Assembly (NCBI GenBank): GCA_014529385.2
Contig: CM043953.1
Location: forward strand, 71,959,372 to 72,023,371
Direction: 5' to 3'
Source: Adiantum capillus-veneris
Taxonomy: Eukaryota > Streptophyta > Polypodiopsida > Polypodiales > Pteridaceae
Length of the DNA stretch: 64,000 bases
The translations under genes were made by a program, and so were the position numbers. Position 1 is the stretch's first letter. Every line of letters starts with the position of its first letter. Under the pieces are notes generated by a model. The model worked only from the letters and a program-made list of their open reading frames with translations. It had not been told where the DNA came from and searched no databases. Positions 23,522 to 33,735 of the stretch are shown here, one piece after another.

Positions 23522-24348
23522 TGTTTGGAAATAAGACGTAGCTAAATAGATAATTGAGTAGATTACTTAATGGAGAGAGACAGATTTATATACACGAGAT
23601 TATAGAGTAGAGAGAGAGAGAGAGTACACACGATATACGTGGTTCACCCAGTGTGGGCTACGTCCACGGGAAAGCAGCCACTCAATGGCTTTAGTACTTC
23701 AAAACAAGAAGTAGTTTACAAAGGGATTATACCCTTAATGGAGCTCCCGCCTTGCTTCACTCTCACCACCTCACACTCACCTTGTTGCATCAACTTTACA
23801 CTATGAAATGTGTGTAGAAATGGCCTCCTTTTATAGGCCAAAAGGGCTGCCCTCTCTTATGAGAGACAGCCATGTGTAGCCGCCCTTGTGCGAATAAGTC
23901 CAAATCGGACCCTCCAATCCGCCCATGTGTGGCCGCCCTTGAGAAGACAAGTCCGCTTTTGAATTCGGCCACCGGCCATTGAATTCGGCAACCGGCCACC
24001 GGCCATTGACTTTCGACCACCGGCCACCGGCCATTGACTTCCGACCACCGACCATCGGCCATTGACTACCGGCCACCGGCCAACCGACCGGTTGTTTTCC
24101 GACCACTTTCCGGCCGCCGTCCGGCCATAGTATTCCGGCGAATAGGAATATTCCGGCGAATAAAAAGTCTCGGGGGCCTCCGCCCCCGAGGCCTTTAAAG
24201 TTGCCCCTGATTCTTGTCCGTGAAAATTTTGGTTTCCGGTGAGTGATTTTCCTTCACGCACGATGGCTTCTCCTCATAATGGGGGCCTTACAAATGTGCG
24301 CTTTTACCACAAAAAATTACAAGGGTAAATCAGGCTCCATACTTAACA
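23522..24348 (-). repeat. Element D 5' LTR (827 bp)
   Basis: This is the promoter-bearing copy for minus-strand transcription. It has the same length and, by eye, the same sequence as 18680-19506. Confidence 0.95.
23827..23835 (-). promoter_or_regulatory. Element D TATA box
   Basis: On the minus strand TATAAAAGG lies in the 5' LTR, downstream of the 28-bp tandem repeats. It is the probable start-site selector for element RNA. Confidence 0.7.
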
Positions 24349-24353
24349 ATCCA

Positions 24354-25727
24354 CATGTAGCAATCAAAAAGTTTTTCATCTATGATGAAGACCAGAAGCA
24401 GCACAATGTGTGACCTCCATACACCAAAGAGCCAAATGTAGAAGGTTTGGAAACATTTGTTCATCACCAAGTATTGATGTCCTCTTCCACGTAAGAAGGT
24501 ATGGTGCCCCAGATGAAAGGTATATGTGAAGAGAGGAGAAGTTGACTTTGAAGAGGTGAAACCCAATGTGAAGATGATTTGGGCTTCAAAATCTTGGACT
24601 TTCTTGCTAAGAGATTGTCCCATGAATGAAGAGCCACCCACTAAAACACAATTAGAGAGAATGATACCCTTCTGACAGTTTTCTTTTATGATTTTATTTT
24701 TTACTACTCTCCCATGTTCTTCATCCCCTTCTAAGCCCCCCCTTTGGCAAGGTTGTAACTCCTCACATTGTACCACCTCAAAGGTTGATGGATTACTGTT
24801 TGATTTTGTGAAAACTTTGGCTCCTTGCATGATAGGTTCCTCCATGCTTAACATACATGGGTCATACCAATGCTTTTCAACATCCTCAAACACTTTTTGA
24901 AGATTATCCTCACATGGATTCAACTCACACTCTTCTACTTTGTTTTGGAGTTGGCATTCCATGTACACAATCATCTCTTTATGATCAATGTGGTCTATGA
25001 TCTCCCCACCTATGATCTCATCTTCTTCTTCACTCTCTTCTTTTAGACAAGATACACTCTCAGAACATTCCATAAGATCAAAGTTACCTTCAAGGTCTTC
25101 ATTCTCCATAGAGGCATGTTGGACAAAAGCTTCATCTGCTCGGACTAGAAATTGATCCTCCGCCAAAAGGTTGGATGTATCCATTATTGAATCATCAATG
25201 CCATTTGAGATATCTTGTGTCGATTTTTGCATGCTTGTGATAAAGGTAGAATAAAGAGATTCCATAAGATCAAGGTTACCTTCAAGGTCTTCATTCTCCA
25301 TAGAGTCATGTTGCACAAAAGCTTCGTCTGCTCGGACTAGAAATTGATCCTTCGCCAAAAGGTTGGATGTATCCATTATTGAATCATCAATGCCATTTGA
25401 GATATCTTGTGTCGATTTTTGCATGCTTGTTATAAAGGTAGAAGAAAGAGATTCCACATTTGAATCTTGGCCACACACTTTAGCACTTGAATAATCAGTT
25501 GGCATGTAAGTAACTTCTTCAACATTTGTCGGAGTAGAAGGAGACAAGTATGGCAAAGGAGATGACTCCTTGATAGAAACACTTTCATGATGGTTGGTTC
25601 TTCTAGCATGATGGAAACCATTTTTGATGTAGAAGTACTTGTGAAACTTCCTTCGGGCAATAGTGACCGCTTCTTCAAAGGTAGAGGGTCCACTACAAGT
25701 AACCTTAATCTTTAAGAAAGGAGACAA
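24354..25727 (-). CDS. Element C long ORF, N-terminal part, truncated by element D
   Basis: The minus-strand frame opens at about 25727 and reads into element D; the last residues of the apparent ORF (to 24330) come from the D LTR. Together with 18679-18077 the original protein was about 660 residues. The first 40 residues (FLKIKV, then TFEEAVTIARRKF) look like the end of a retrotransposon capsid, so the ORF probably continues the gag-like ORF upstream after a frameshift. The middle is acidic with a 64-residue tandem duplication (DISNGIDDSIMDTSNLLA in each copy). No protease, RT, RNase H or integrase motif is visible. It is probably an element-specific Gag extension of unknown function. Confidence 0.65.
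25073..25456 (-). repeat. 192-bp in-frame tandem duplication in the element C ORF
   Basis: Two 192-bp units (for example GATCAAAGTTACCTTC near 25077 and GATCAAGGTTACCTTC near 25269) encode two nearly identical 64-residue blocks. The length is a multiple of three, so the frame is kept. Confidence 0.85.
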
Positions 25728-25789
25728 ACCCGAATAAATTGCTCCATTTTTACATAATATGGAAATGTAGAACTAAACCCACATCCTCC

Positions 25790-26131
25790 TCATTGACGAG
25801 AAAAAATATCCTCATAAGCATAGTAGTCTTCACCATGTTGTTGAAGTCTCCCTAATGAAGCCCATGCTGTCTCTGTTGTTGGAAATATAGAGAATCTGGT
25901 CTTCAAAGATTTGGAAATTTGGGTATATCCATCTTCAATCTGAGAAGATATACTCCAAAACCATTGCTCAGAGTTGCCTCTAAGGCATAGAAATAGAAAA
26001 TCCCCTTTTTCAATGTCATCCCTTTTACCAAGGATACGAGAAACCATTCTAAAATCAGCAAGAAAATCATCAACTTCTTCTTCTAGATTTCCGAAGATGA
26101 TTGGGATATCATCAAAGGTATAGCGTGTCAT
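25790..26131 (-). CDS. Element C gag-like ORF (113 aa)
   Basis: It starts at the first ATG after the primer site (26131) with MTRYTFDDIPIIFGN, then EEEVDDFLADF and LRGNSEQWFWSI, the hydrophobic and Trp pattern of the Retrotrans_gag capsid fold. A TGA after IFSRQ ends it. The same frame continues open for about 30 codons, and the next ORF starts in another frame. It would supply capsid for element RNA packaging. Given the lack of pol, enzymes must come from another element. Confidence 0.7.
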   Translation of the reverse strand: MTRYTFDDIPIIFGNLEEEVDDFLADFRMVSRILGKRDDIEKGDFLFLCLRGNSEQWFWSISSQIEDGYTQISKSLKTRFSIFPTTETAWASLGRLQQHGEDYYAYEDIFSRQ

Positions 26132-26424
26132 AGTTTCTCAATGCTAGAACCACACAAAGATTAGTTCCAAACAATAATTTTCTCTCATGACATCAACTAA
26201 CTACACAAAGTTTTGAAAGGTCTTTTAGCATGAATTCTAGATTCTTATGTGAAAATGTTTTTTTCCTTTCTTATGTTATGCTAATCCAAACCATATTCTA
26301 GATCAATTTTTGTTGCCTTGAAATTAAAATCGGTCATACAAGTTTTCATGATTCATATAATCTACTTGATTATGCTGAAATTCAAGCATTCATGCAATAC
26401 AACAACAATAAGCACAAAGTCATT

Positions 26425-26441
26425 CCTCCGTGGGGGCACCA
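26425..26441 (-). other. Element C primer-binding site
   Basis: On the minus strand TGGTGCCCCCACGGAGG lies three bases after the right LTR. It differs at two positions from the element F site TGGCGCCCCCACGAAGG, so both probably use the same tRNA, which is not tRNA-Met. I cannot name the tRNA from the sequence alone. Confidence 0.75.
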
Positions 26442-26444
26442 ATT

Positions 26445-28834
26445 TGAGGCGATCCGGGGCGGGCAACAAGAAGAGCGGCCTCTAAACACCCTTCGAGGCT
26501 CCCGTGCTGCTCAATTGGGGCTGGGGCAAGCACAATCAGAGACAACAACAACCCACAGCCAGAAACCAAACAAGAAAAGGGGCACCACCTAGTTGTAGAT
26601 GCGAACTAGGACGCACGTGATATCTCCTTATACTCAAACGCACAAAGAGAGGGGAATGCAAGATAGCCACACACACCAAACACAAACATTCACCACGCCA
26701 GAGAGAGGTAAAGCGCACAAATCAACTTGAGCAACTCAGTCTTAGCCTTAAGAGTAGATGCACACAAAGCTTGATGAGAAATAGAGAGACAACACAAAAC
26801 TTGACCTTGTTGCAAATACACAAATTGTCTTAGGGTCACGGGAGCCCTCTCACCGAGCACCCTCTTATAATTGAAAGTTTTGGCAAACAATTCAACAAGC
26901 CCTCATACCACCAAGCATGAAATGGCACAATAAACTTCAAGGACAATATACCTTCAACCACCTGATGAGCCAAATTATCAAGTCAATTTGGAGAGAAGAG
27001 TCGTAGTTGCAGCATACAATTGCACCCAAAACTATGAATCTTATTTATGGACAAGAATAGGCTACAAGTGTGATTGCAGAGTATAGTATCACTCCACTCC
27101 TCTAGATGGCATAACTAACTTCAAGCTTCTCCATGCACTTATGTGTAGTGATGGAATAGAGCACTCACAATGCACACACTCTACACAACTAGGCTTGAAG
27201 AGTGGTATGTTATGTGTTGAGAATGGTGTGGTGTAGTGTGATCATGTGATAATTTACAAGGGAGAGAAAGGCTCTATTTATAGGTTTTAGAAGCCCCGAT
27301 TAGGATTAGGCCTAATCAAGTTTATTTGAAGGAATAAAAGATTATGCATATTTTTATTTTTTTTCATGAGGGTGGGTCTCTCTTGTCCTTTGAGTCACAT
27401 GGATGTGGGCTCAAGGGAAGAGAATTATCGAGGATGAAAGGAGAGAGGATTGAGTGAATAATTTGGGAGTGCTTACTCTAGTAGAGGGTGCATTTTACAA
27501 TAAGGTTAGTGGTTAGTAGTTAGTAATTATCACCAAAAATTATTTACAAAATTTTCAACAAATGGTGAGATATATGATAAGAAAAGTTAGAGAAGGGATG
27601 AGCTTGTAAAGAGAGGTTGAAGCTTTGGAGAAGTTGACATTCACCTCTTTACATCACCGGAAGAAGAAGCAGTTAGCATGGCGAAGTAACGCGTGTCGAT
27701 GAAGCTATGTTATCTTCAAAACTTGGAAAATTCATGATAAAAGCCTTCATTTGTAGAGGTTATCCTTGGATTTTTGCTAATTTTTTGAAGTTCTTTACAA
27801 AGTTGAAGAGAGTATGGTAATATGGACATATATGTAGAGAGAAAGGGGGACACATAGGGTGTAGAAATGGAGGATGAAGGCTATGGAGGTGTGAGAGATG
27901 TGGCAATGGTGAAGAGGGTGAATTAGGACATGGGAGTTGCAGGTTTGGGAGTGGGAAGGAGAGGGAGGAGTGTGTGTGAAAGAGGAAAGTGATAAAGTGG
28001 AAGAGGGAGTGTGGCTGCATAGCATGGGCAAACTGGGGTCCACCAATAAAATAATAGCTCACAGCTCGTAGCTCAAAAAAATATGAAAACATTTGAGGTG
28101 AAAGTTCAACTCACGAGCTACAACTTATATTTGTATCACCTTTTCAAATTCGGGGAGCATGTAATCTTTAAAAATTCAGCAATACCGACTGTTTTTTTCC
28201 AGTGCACAAGGTCCTTGTGAGGTCCTTCTTTGGATGATTCTTTTGAATACCTCCAAGAGTGAGCTCCCCATGGTGTATGCATGCATTCCACATACCCTTG
28301 ACCGTATTTGGTAGGTCTATAATTGAAGATACTGTTGAGATCATGATATAAGTGAATAGTACAACTAAGAAAATCAAATATTGAGGGGTCTAAGAAAAAT
28401 ATGTACATGTCAAATATAAATAATATAGGTGGAAAAAATATAAAGGGGTCAAAATAAATATCTCTCATTATAAGTCTATCATAAAAAGATGAATATCTTT
28501 GGTGGTCTAATTTATGAGAGTAATAGAGAATAGATGTAGAAAGGAAAATATCACAATAGTGAAAAAATATACACATAAATAAAACTAATTTTTTTGGATT
28601 TTGTTGGGATGGAGTTACACCAAAAATAAGAGAAGCTCGCATGAAATTATTTTTATATGGAATAAATAGTATGCAAAATGGTAAGAAAAAATATGGTAAT
28701 GATGAGTCAATGTATATAGCATAAATAACACACACCTAAGTATAAATATTTAAATAAATACCAAAATAATAATGAAAAATCATTTTATTTAGGCCCTATA
28801 TACAATGAAATATTTACACACAAATGGGCCATAA

Positions 28835-28866
<32 letters not shown>

Positions 28867-29044
28867 TTGGCTCAACTAGCCCAGTGACTAGCTAATTAAG
28901 GGTTTTTAAGAAGATATGGAAAAATCCCTAACTCACACACGCCTATGTACAGTGAAATGGTAGGGATAACCAAAATGTTTGAGTGATTTGATAGGGTGAG
29001 GTAGCTTACTATTGCAATTATGGAAAGCCAAAAAACGGCTATCA
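26445..29044 (-). repeat. Element C 5' LTR (2600 bp)
   Basis: Full-length partner of 12573-15171, one base longer and differing at scattered sites. It has an ATT microsatellite near 28838-28866. The 199-codon minus-strand ORF at 28136-28735 is an LTR frame, shorter in the other copies. Confidence 0.9.
27274..27282 (-). promoter_or_regulatory. Element C TATA box
   Basis: On the minus strand TATAAATAG lies about 1.76 kb into the LTR and is kept in all three LTR copies (for example 13403-13411). Confidence 0.55.
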
Positions 29045-29226
29045 ATACCAAGAACTTAAACAGACGTCACAAGAGGTATGGACTACTGAGGTTGAAAGTG
29101 AAGGTAAGGAGGATTCAAAAAAAGAAAACATGGATGGACCGTCCCACTATCGAAAATTCACCATCCAAGACAGAAAAATCATAATGACACCACCAATAAG
29201 GGAAAGAATAAACTAGGAATCTTACA

Positions 29227-32200
29227 ATGGACTGGAAAATGCAAAATGAATTGACTTCGCTGTGCCAAGCGCCTCAACCTGTCTATATAGCAACTGATTT
29301 AGGGCCTGAAGAAGAAGAAATGCTAACACAACTCTCAAGAAGTATAAAGATGTGTTTGCATCGTCTTACAAAGACCTCAAGGGAGTTGATCCATCGATAT
29401 GCCAACATACAATTCCGTTAAAGTCAAATGCCAAACCAAGCAAACAGCGTCGTTACACATATAATGACACATTCTCTAAACAAATCAAAGAAGAGATTGA
29501 CAAGCTGAAGGATGCCGAATTCATCTATGAAATCGAGCAACAGATTGGGTGTCACCCATTGTGGTTGTCCCCAAAAACAACGGAAAGTTGCATGTGTGTG
29601 TGAACCTCAAAATGGTAAATGCAGCAACAATAAGGGATAATTATCCCTTGCCAATCACAGAACATGTGCTTGAGAGGGTAGCGAGAAAACATGCCTATTC
29701 ATTTCTGGATGGGTTTTCGGGGTACAACCAACTGGAAATTGCAATAGAGGATCAACACAAAATAGCATTTGCCACAGAATGGGAAATATATGCGTATAGA
29801 GTTATGCCTTTTGGCCTAACCAATGCCCCAACCACATTTCAAAGGTTAATGACTCATGCATTCAAAGAATACCTAAGAATACTTTGAGAAATATATATGG
29901 ATGATCTCTGTGTCCACTCTCTTATTCGAGAAGAACACATTGACCATTTACAAAAAATATTTGAGAAGTGCAGAACATATCGAATCTGTCTCAACCCGGA
30001 AAAGTGCATTTTTATGGTAAGACAAGGCCACATCTTAGGACATATTATCTCAAGAAATGGCATAACCACTGACCTAGACAAAATTAGAGTCATAGTAAAC
30101 TTGCCCAGGCCTCCTAATGCCAAACAAGTACAATCTTTCATGGGACACTGTGGATATTATCGAAGATTCATATATATGTATGCTGTCATTGCACGACCAC
30201 TATATCGCTTAATAGTCAGTTTCGACTGGACTGAGGAGTATGAAACTTCATTCAAAAAGCTTAAGAAAACCCTTGTATCAGCACCTGTACTTAAAGCACC
30301 AGATTGGGAAAAGATATTCCATGTTCACATTGATGCCTCTGCATACGCAATTGGGAGTATTCTGGCTCAACTCGGAGACGAAACAATGGATTTCACAGTT
30401 TGTTATGCGAGTCGATAGCTAAATAGTGCATAAAAGAACTATACCACCACTAAAAGAGAGGGATTAGGAATGATATATGCTGCAAAGAAATTTCGGTATT
30501 ATCTCCTTGCAAACAAATTTGTGTTCTTCACAGATCACCAAGCTCTTGTGTATCTAGTAAATAAACCATGCAATACTGGGAGAATTGTATGCAGGTTTAT
30601 TATATTGCTAGAGTTTGACTTCATAGTGGTAGTAAAAAAAAGTAGAACGCATCTACGAGCAGATCATCTTTCAAGGCTACAAAACGGGGAAGCTCCTGAA
30701 GGAGTTGATGATGACATACCTGATGCTTATCTTTTCAATGTTGAAATGATACCCAAATGGTCTCAGAAAATTGTTAGCATTCTTTCCTTTGCAGGTAGAT
30801 TTGATAAAAAGGAAGAGGGATCCAAACAACAAACATTTTGACAAACAGAAAACTTTCAATTGATTGCGGGACGACTATACCATCTAGGCTCGAACAAAAT
30901 TCTACGATTATACATAAATCCAAAGGAATTTGAGTGTTATCTTGAGGAAGCACACATCCAAGACTGTGCATTTCATTGTTCAACAATGAAAACACACCAA
31001 AGATTGAAACACTTAGGAGTATATTGGCCAACTATGTATGTTGACACACATGCTTATGGTAACAAATGTATTATATGTAGTGCCAAACGACCGGTGGATC
31101 GTGCGACATTGTTTCAGGTAACCATTGCACCTGCATGGAGTCAATATATCATTGATTTCTTAACAACAAGGGAATTTTTTGAAAACATAACAAAAGCACG
31201 ACAAAGGGCTATAGAGTTGGAGGCTCGAGACTTTAATTTAATTGAAAATCAACTCTACAAGCGAGGAAAGGACAATCAACTTAGAATCTGTGCAAGTGAA
31301 AGTGAATACCTGCTGATTCTAGAACATGCACATGGAGGAATAAGTGGAGGCCATTTTTCAGGCGATAAGACGACAAAAATTGTCTTAACCGCGGGGATAT
31401 GGTGGCCTACATTGCACATGGATGCTGAGGAATTTGTAAAGCGTTGTGATGCATGTTAGCGCACTAAAGTGCCGATAAAAAGAGATGAGATGTCACTATG
31501 GCCAATGATGGGAGCACGGGCATTTGCAAAATGGGGAATTGATTTTGTGGGGCCTATTTCACCCCCTCCATATCGCACCCATACCCAATATATCATCGTG
31601 GCTACGGACTATCTCCCAAAATGGGTTGAAGCCAAAGCGACACAAAAAGCAGATGCAAGGACCATTGCACAATTTTTGTATGAGAATGTCTTTGTAAGAT
31701 TACCAATAGAAATTGTCAGTGATCAAGGAACACATTTTCTTATTGAAGTCATTGAATACCTGCTAGAGGAATTCATAGTCATACATAAAAAAATCGGCTC
31801 CATATCATCCACAAGCAAATGGACAAGCTGAGGCCACAAATAAAACCCTATGCACTGTTTTCACTAAAATTGTATCAGAATCAAGGGCAGACTGGGATCA
31901 ACAATTACACTCAACACTATGGGCATACAGGGTAGCTTACAAAACATCGATTGGAACAACACCGTACAACATGGTGTTTGGTCTAAACGCTATATTACCC
32001 ATAGAGTTTTTGATTCCAACTCTATGAGTGGCGAAACGCTTAGAATGGACAGGATATGAACTCTCTTCAAGAATAGATGATCTTGAAAAGCTAGATGAAC
32101 TTCGACTGAGAGCTGTAGCTTCGATCTATGCTCAGAAGAGAAGACGAAAGGAGTCTTTTAACAAGCATGTGCACACGAAAGATTTTAAAACAGGTGATTA

Positions 32201-32408
32201 TGTACTTGTTTACACTTTGAAGCAACATGCCAAAAAACTTAAAAAGCGAGAGATGGGACCCTTTGTGATTAGTGACTTATCACAAAGCGGAGCCGTCAAA
32301 CTTGCGACATTGGAAGGTAAAGAAATGCCAAATTGGATTAGTGGGTGTCGGTTAAAAAAAGTATCATTTACCACTAACACAAGATATGCTTCAACAAATC
32401 CATCATGA
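29227..32408 (+). pseudogene. Element B pol: RT, RNase H, duplicated H2C2, integrase
   Basis: Pol reads mainly in frame 2 from 29549 to 31831, with stops at about 29885, 30417, 30839 and 31457. RT has PIVVVPKNNGKLHV, YNQLEIA, MPFGLTNAPTTFQ and the catalytic YMDD at about 29910. RNase H follows, with HIDASAYAIGS and later FFTDHQAL. Then come two successive linker plus H2C2 zinc modules (30755-31092 and 31133-31475). The integrase core has WGIDFVGP and SDQGTHF; its Glu region (ANGQAEATN) is out of frame near 31825. The integrase C-terminal region lies at 32028-32408 in another frame. It would reverse-transcribe and integrate the element but is inactive here. Its N-terminus joined the protease ORF before element C inserted. 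Confidence 0.88.
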
Positions 32409-33735
32409 AAAACAACGAACAAAGGAGAAACAGAGGGTAAGAGAAGAAGCACAAGCAGAAGAAAAATAACGCATTGCAAAAAGAAGGCTTCTACGACAAC
32501 AACAACAAATTGGATCACCGTTGCGGATAAATGCTATTCGATTAATGAATTTTAATGAAGACTCAATGGATCCAATAATCGCAGTCAAAGTGGGTAGCAA
32601 CCAAGTTGAATCGACGGCATTTCTTGATTTAGGAGCTCAAGCAAATCTGATTTCTTGCAAATTATGTAAACAACTCAAGCTTGAAGAACAACTCTATCCT
32701 ACTCAACAAGCGCTGGAAATCAGTACATCACATTCATTAAGCATGTTGGGCTGGACGATATTGCATGGACAAATACATCTATATGTTTATCCCCACAAGT
32801 TTTATGTGGTTGAGGATGCGAGCACACTACATCCAATGTTGTTGGGACAACCATGGCATAAAGAGTATAATGTGCAGATAGATTGGAGTTTGAATACGGT
32901 CAAAATTCAACAAGCACAACAACACCAGATGGTAGCATTTGCTCAGACAACCCGGAGGAACCAAATAATGGTTCCACAATCACTCGATAAAGAGCAAAAA
33001 AGATGGGTGCCACTTAACCAACAAAAGATACCTATGGAGGATAACCAAGAAACCATCCACCCTATTCAATCAGAAAATGAGACACCACAGGAGACAATGA
33101 ATAGATCAAGGTCAGCGAAACCCAAACAACAGGTATGGGTACGGAAGGATGGAAGTGAACGAGACTACAAACAACAATGCAATAGCAGACGACCTCCGAA
33201 AAACAATGTTAAACAAACACCGAACAGGGTCATAAAACAGATCTGGATACCGAAAAACATTCTCAATTGCCAACTACATGAGACATGCATTTGGATCCCC
33301 AAAGCAATGCTACAGGAACTCCCTTCAGTACAAGCAACACAAGCAGCCAGACAATCACTAAATCCGACATCGGCAAACCGATCTATGTGGGTGCCAATCA
33401 AAAGAACAACAATAACGACCGAAAAAGAGGCCATAAACTTACAAACACCTCCAAATCAAATCTACAAATGGCAATCAAAAGTGAAAAATATTAGGGCCAC
33501 ATCGGACACGACACTCCTATCCACGGAGACCATAACTGCCATACCTACAGTAGCGGAAAACCAAGCCACTTTCGCAAAGAAGACAATCAAACAACGAGCG
33601 GAAAAATCACAACTTTTAATTGCAAAGAAAATCTGCCAACCAACCCAGGAACAAACAGGAAACCTCGACGTCGATGCCAATAAGCATCTTGCTTATTCTC
33701 TCCTCTCGCACCGCATTAATTTTACCATGCATTGA
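32386..33735 (+). CDS. Element B second aspartic-protease-like ORF, downstream of integrase
   Basis: A long ORF (32521-33735, 404 codons) is open in a degenerate element. The same frame extends back to ATG 32386, overlapping the integrase end, with one TAA at 32467; that extension is a basic, Gln-rich coiled coil (EKQRTKEKQRVREEAQAEEK). Residues about 15-120 of the 404 look like a retropepsin: VESTAFLDLGAQANLIS with the catalytic Asp, then HPMLLGQPW near residue 105 and VQIDW. The usual Ser/Thr after the Asp is Leu. The remaining 280 residues are Gln/Asn/Lys-rich, with repeated motifs RWVPL, QVWVRK, QIWIPK, CIWIPK and SMWVP. Protease before RT is normal; a second one here is not. Function is unknown; it may be structural. 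Confidence 0.7.

Larger units (their letters stand above)
18680..24348 (-). mobile_element. Element D: intact Ty1/copia retrotransposon, Tork type, 5669 bp
   Basis: Two 827-bp LTRs (18680-19506 and 23522-24348, TGTTTGG...TTAACA on the plus strand) are flanked by the duplication ATCCA (18675-18679 and 24349-24353). On the minus strand the 5' LTR is followed by a tRNA-iMet primer site, one uninterrupted polyprotein ORF, a polypurine tract and the 3' LTR. The LTRs look identical on reading, so the insertion is very recent. Gag and domain order (gag, protease, integrase, RT, RNase H) match copia, and the Gag N-terminus resembles Tork/Tnt1 elements. It has everything needed for autonomous transposition. 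Confidence 0.95.
12573..29044 (-). mobile_element. Element C: gag-only LTR retrotransposon (LARD-like), about 10.8 kb without D
   Basis: Long LTRs at 12573-15171 and 26445-29044 (2599 and 2600 bp, TG...CA) flank the element, with ATAC on both sides (12569-12572 and 29045-29048). On the minus strand the primer site abuts the right LTR and the polypurine tract abuts the left LTR, so it is transcribed right to left. Inside are a gag-like ORF, a long ORF of unknown function, a 2.85-kb tandem duplication and element D. I find no RT, RNase H or integrase, so it is non-autonomous. Removing it restores an open frame in element B, which supports the boundaries. Confidence 0.88.
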
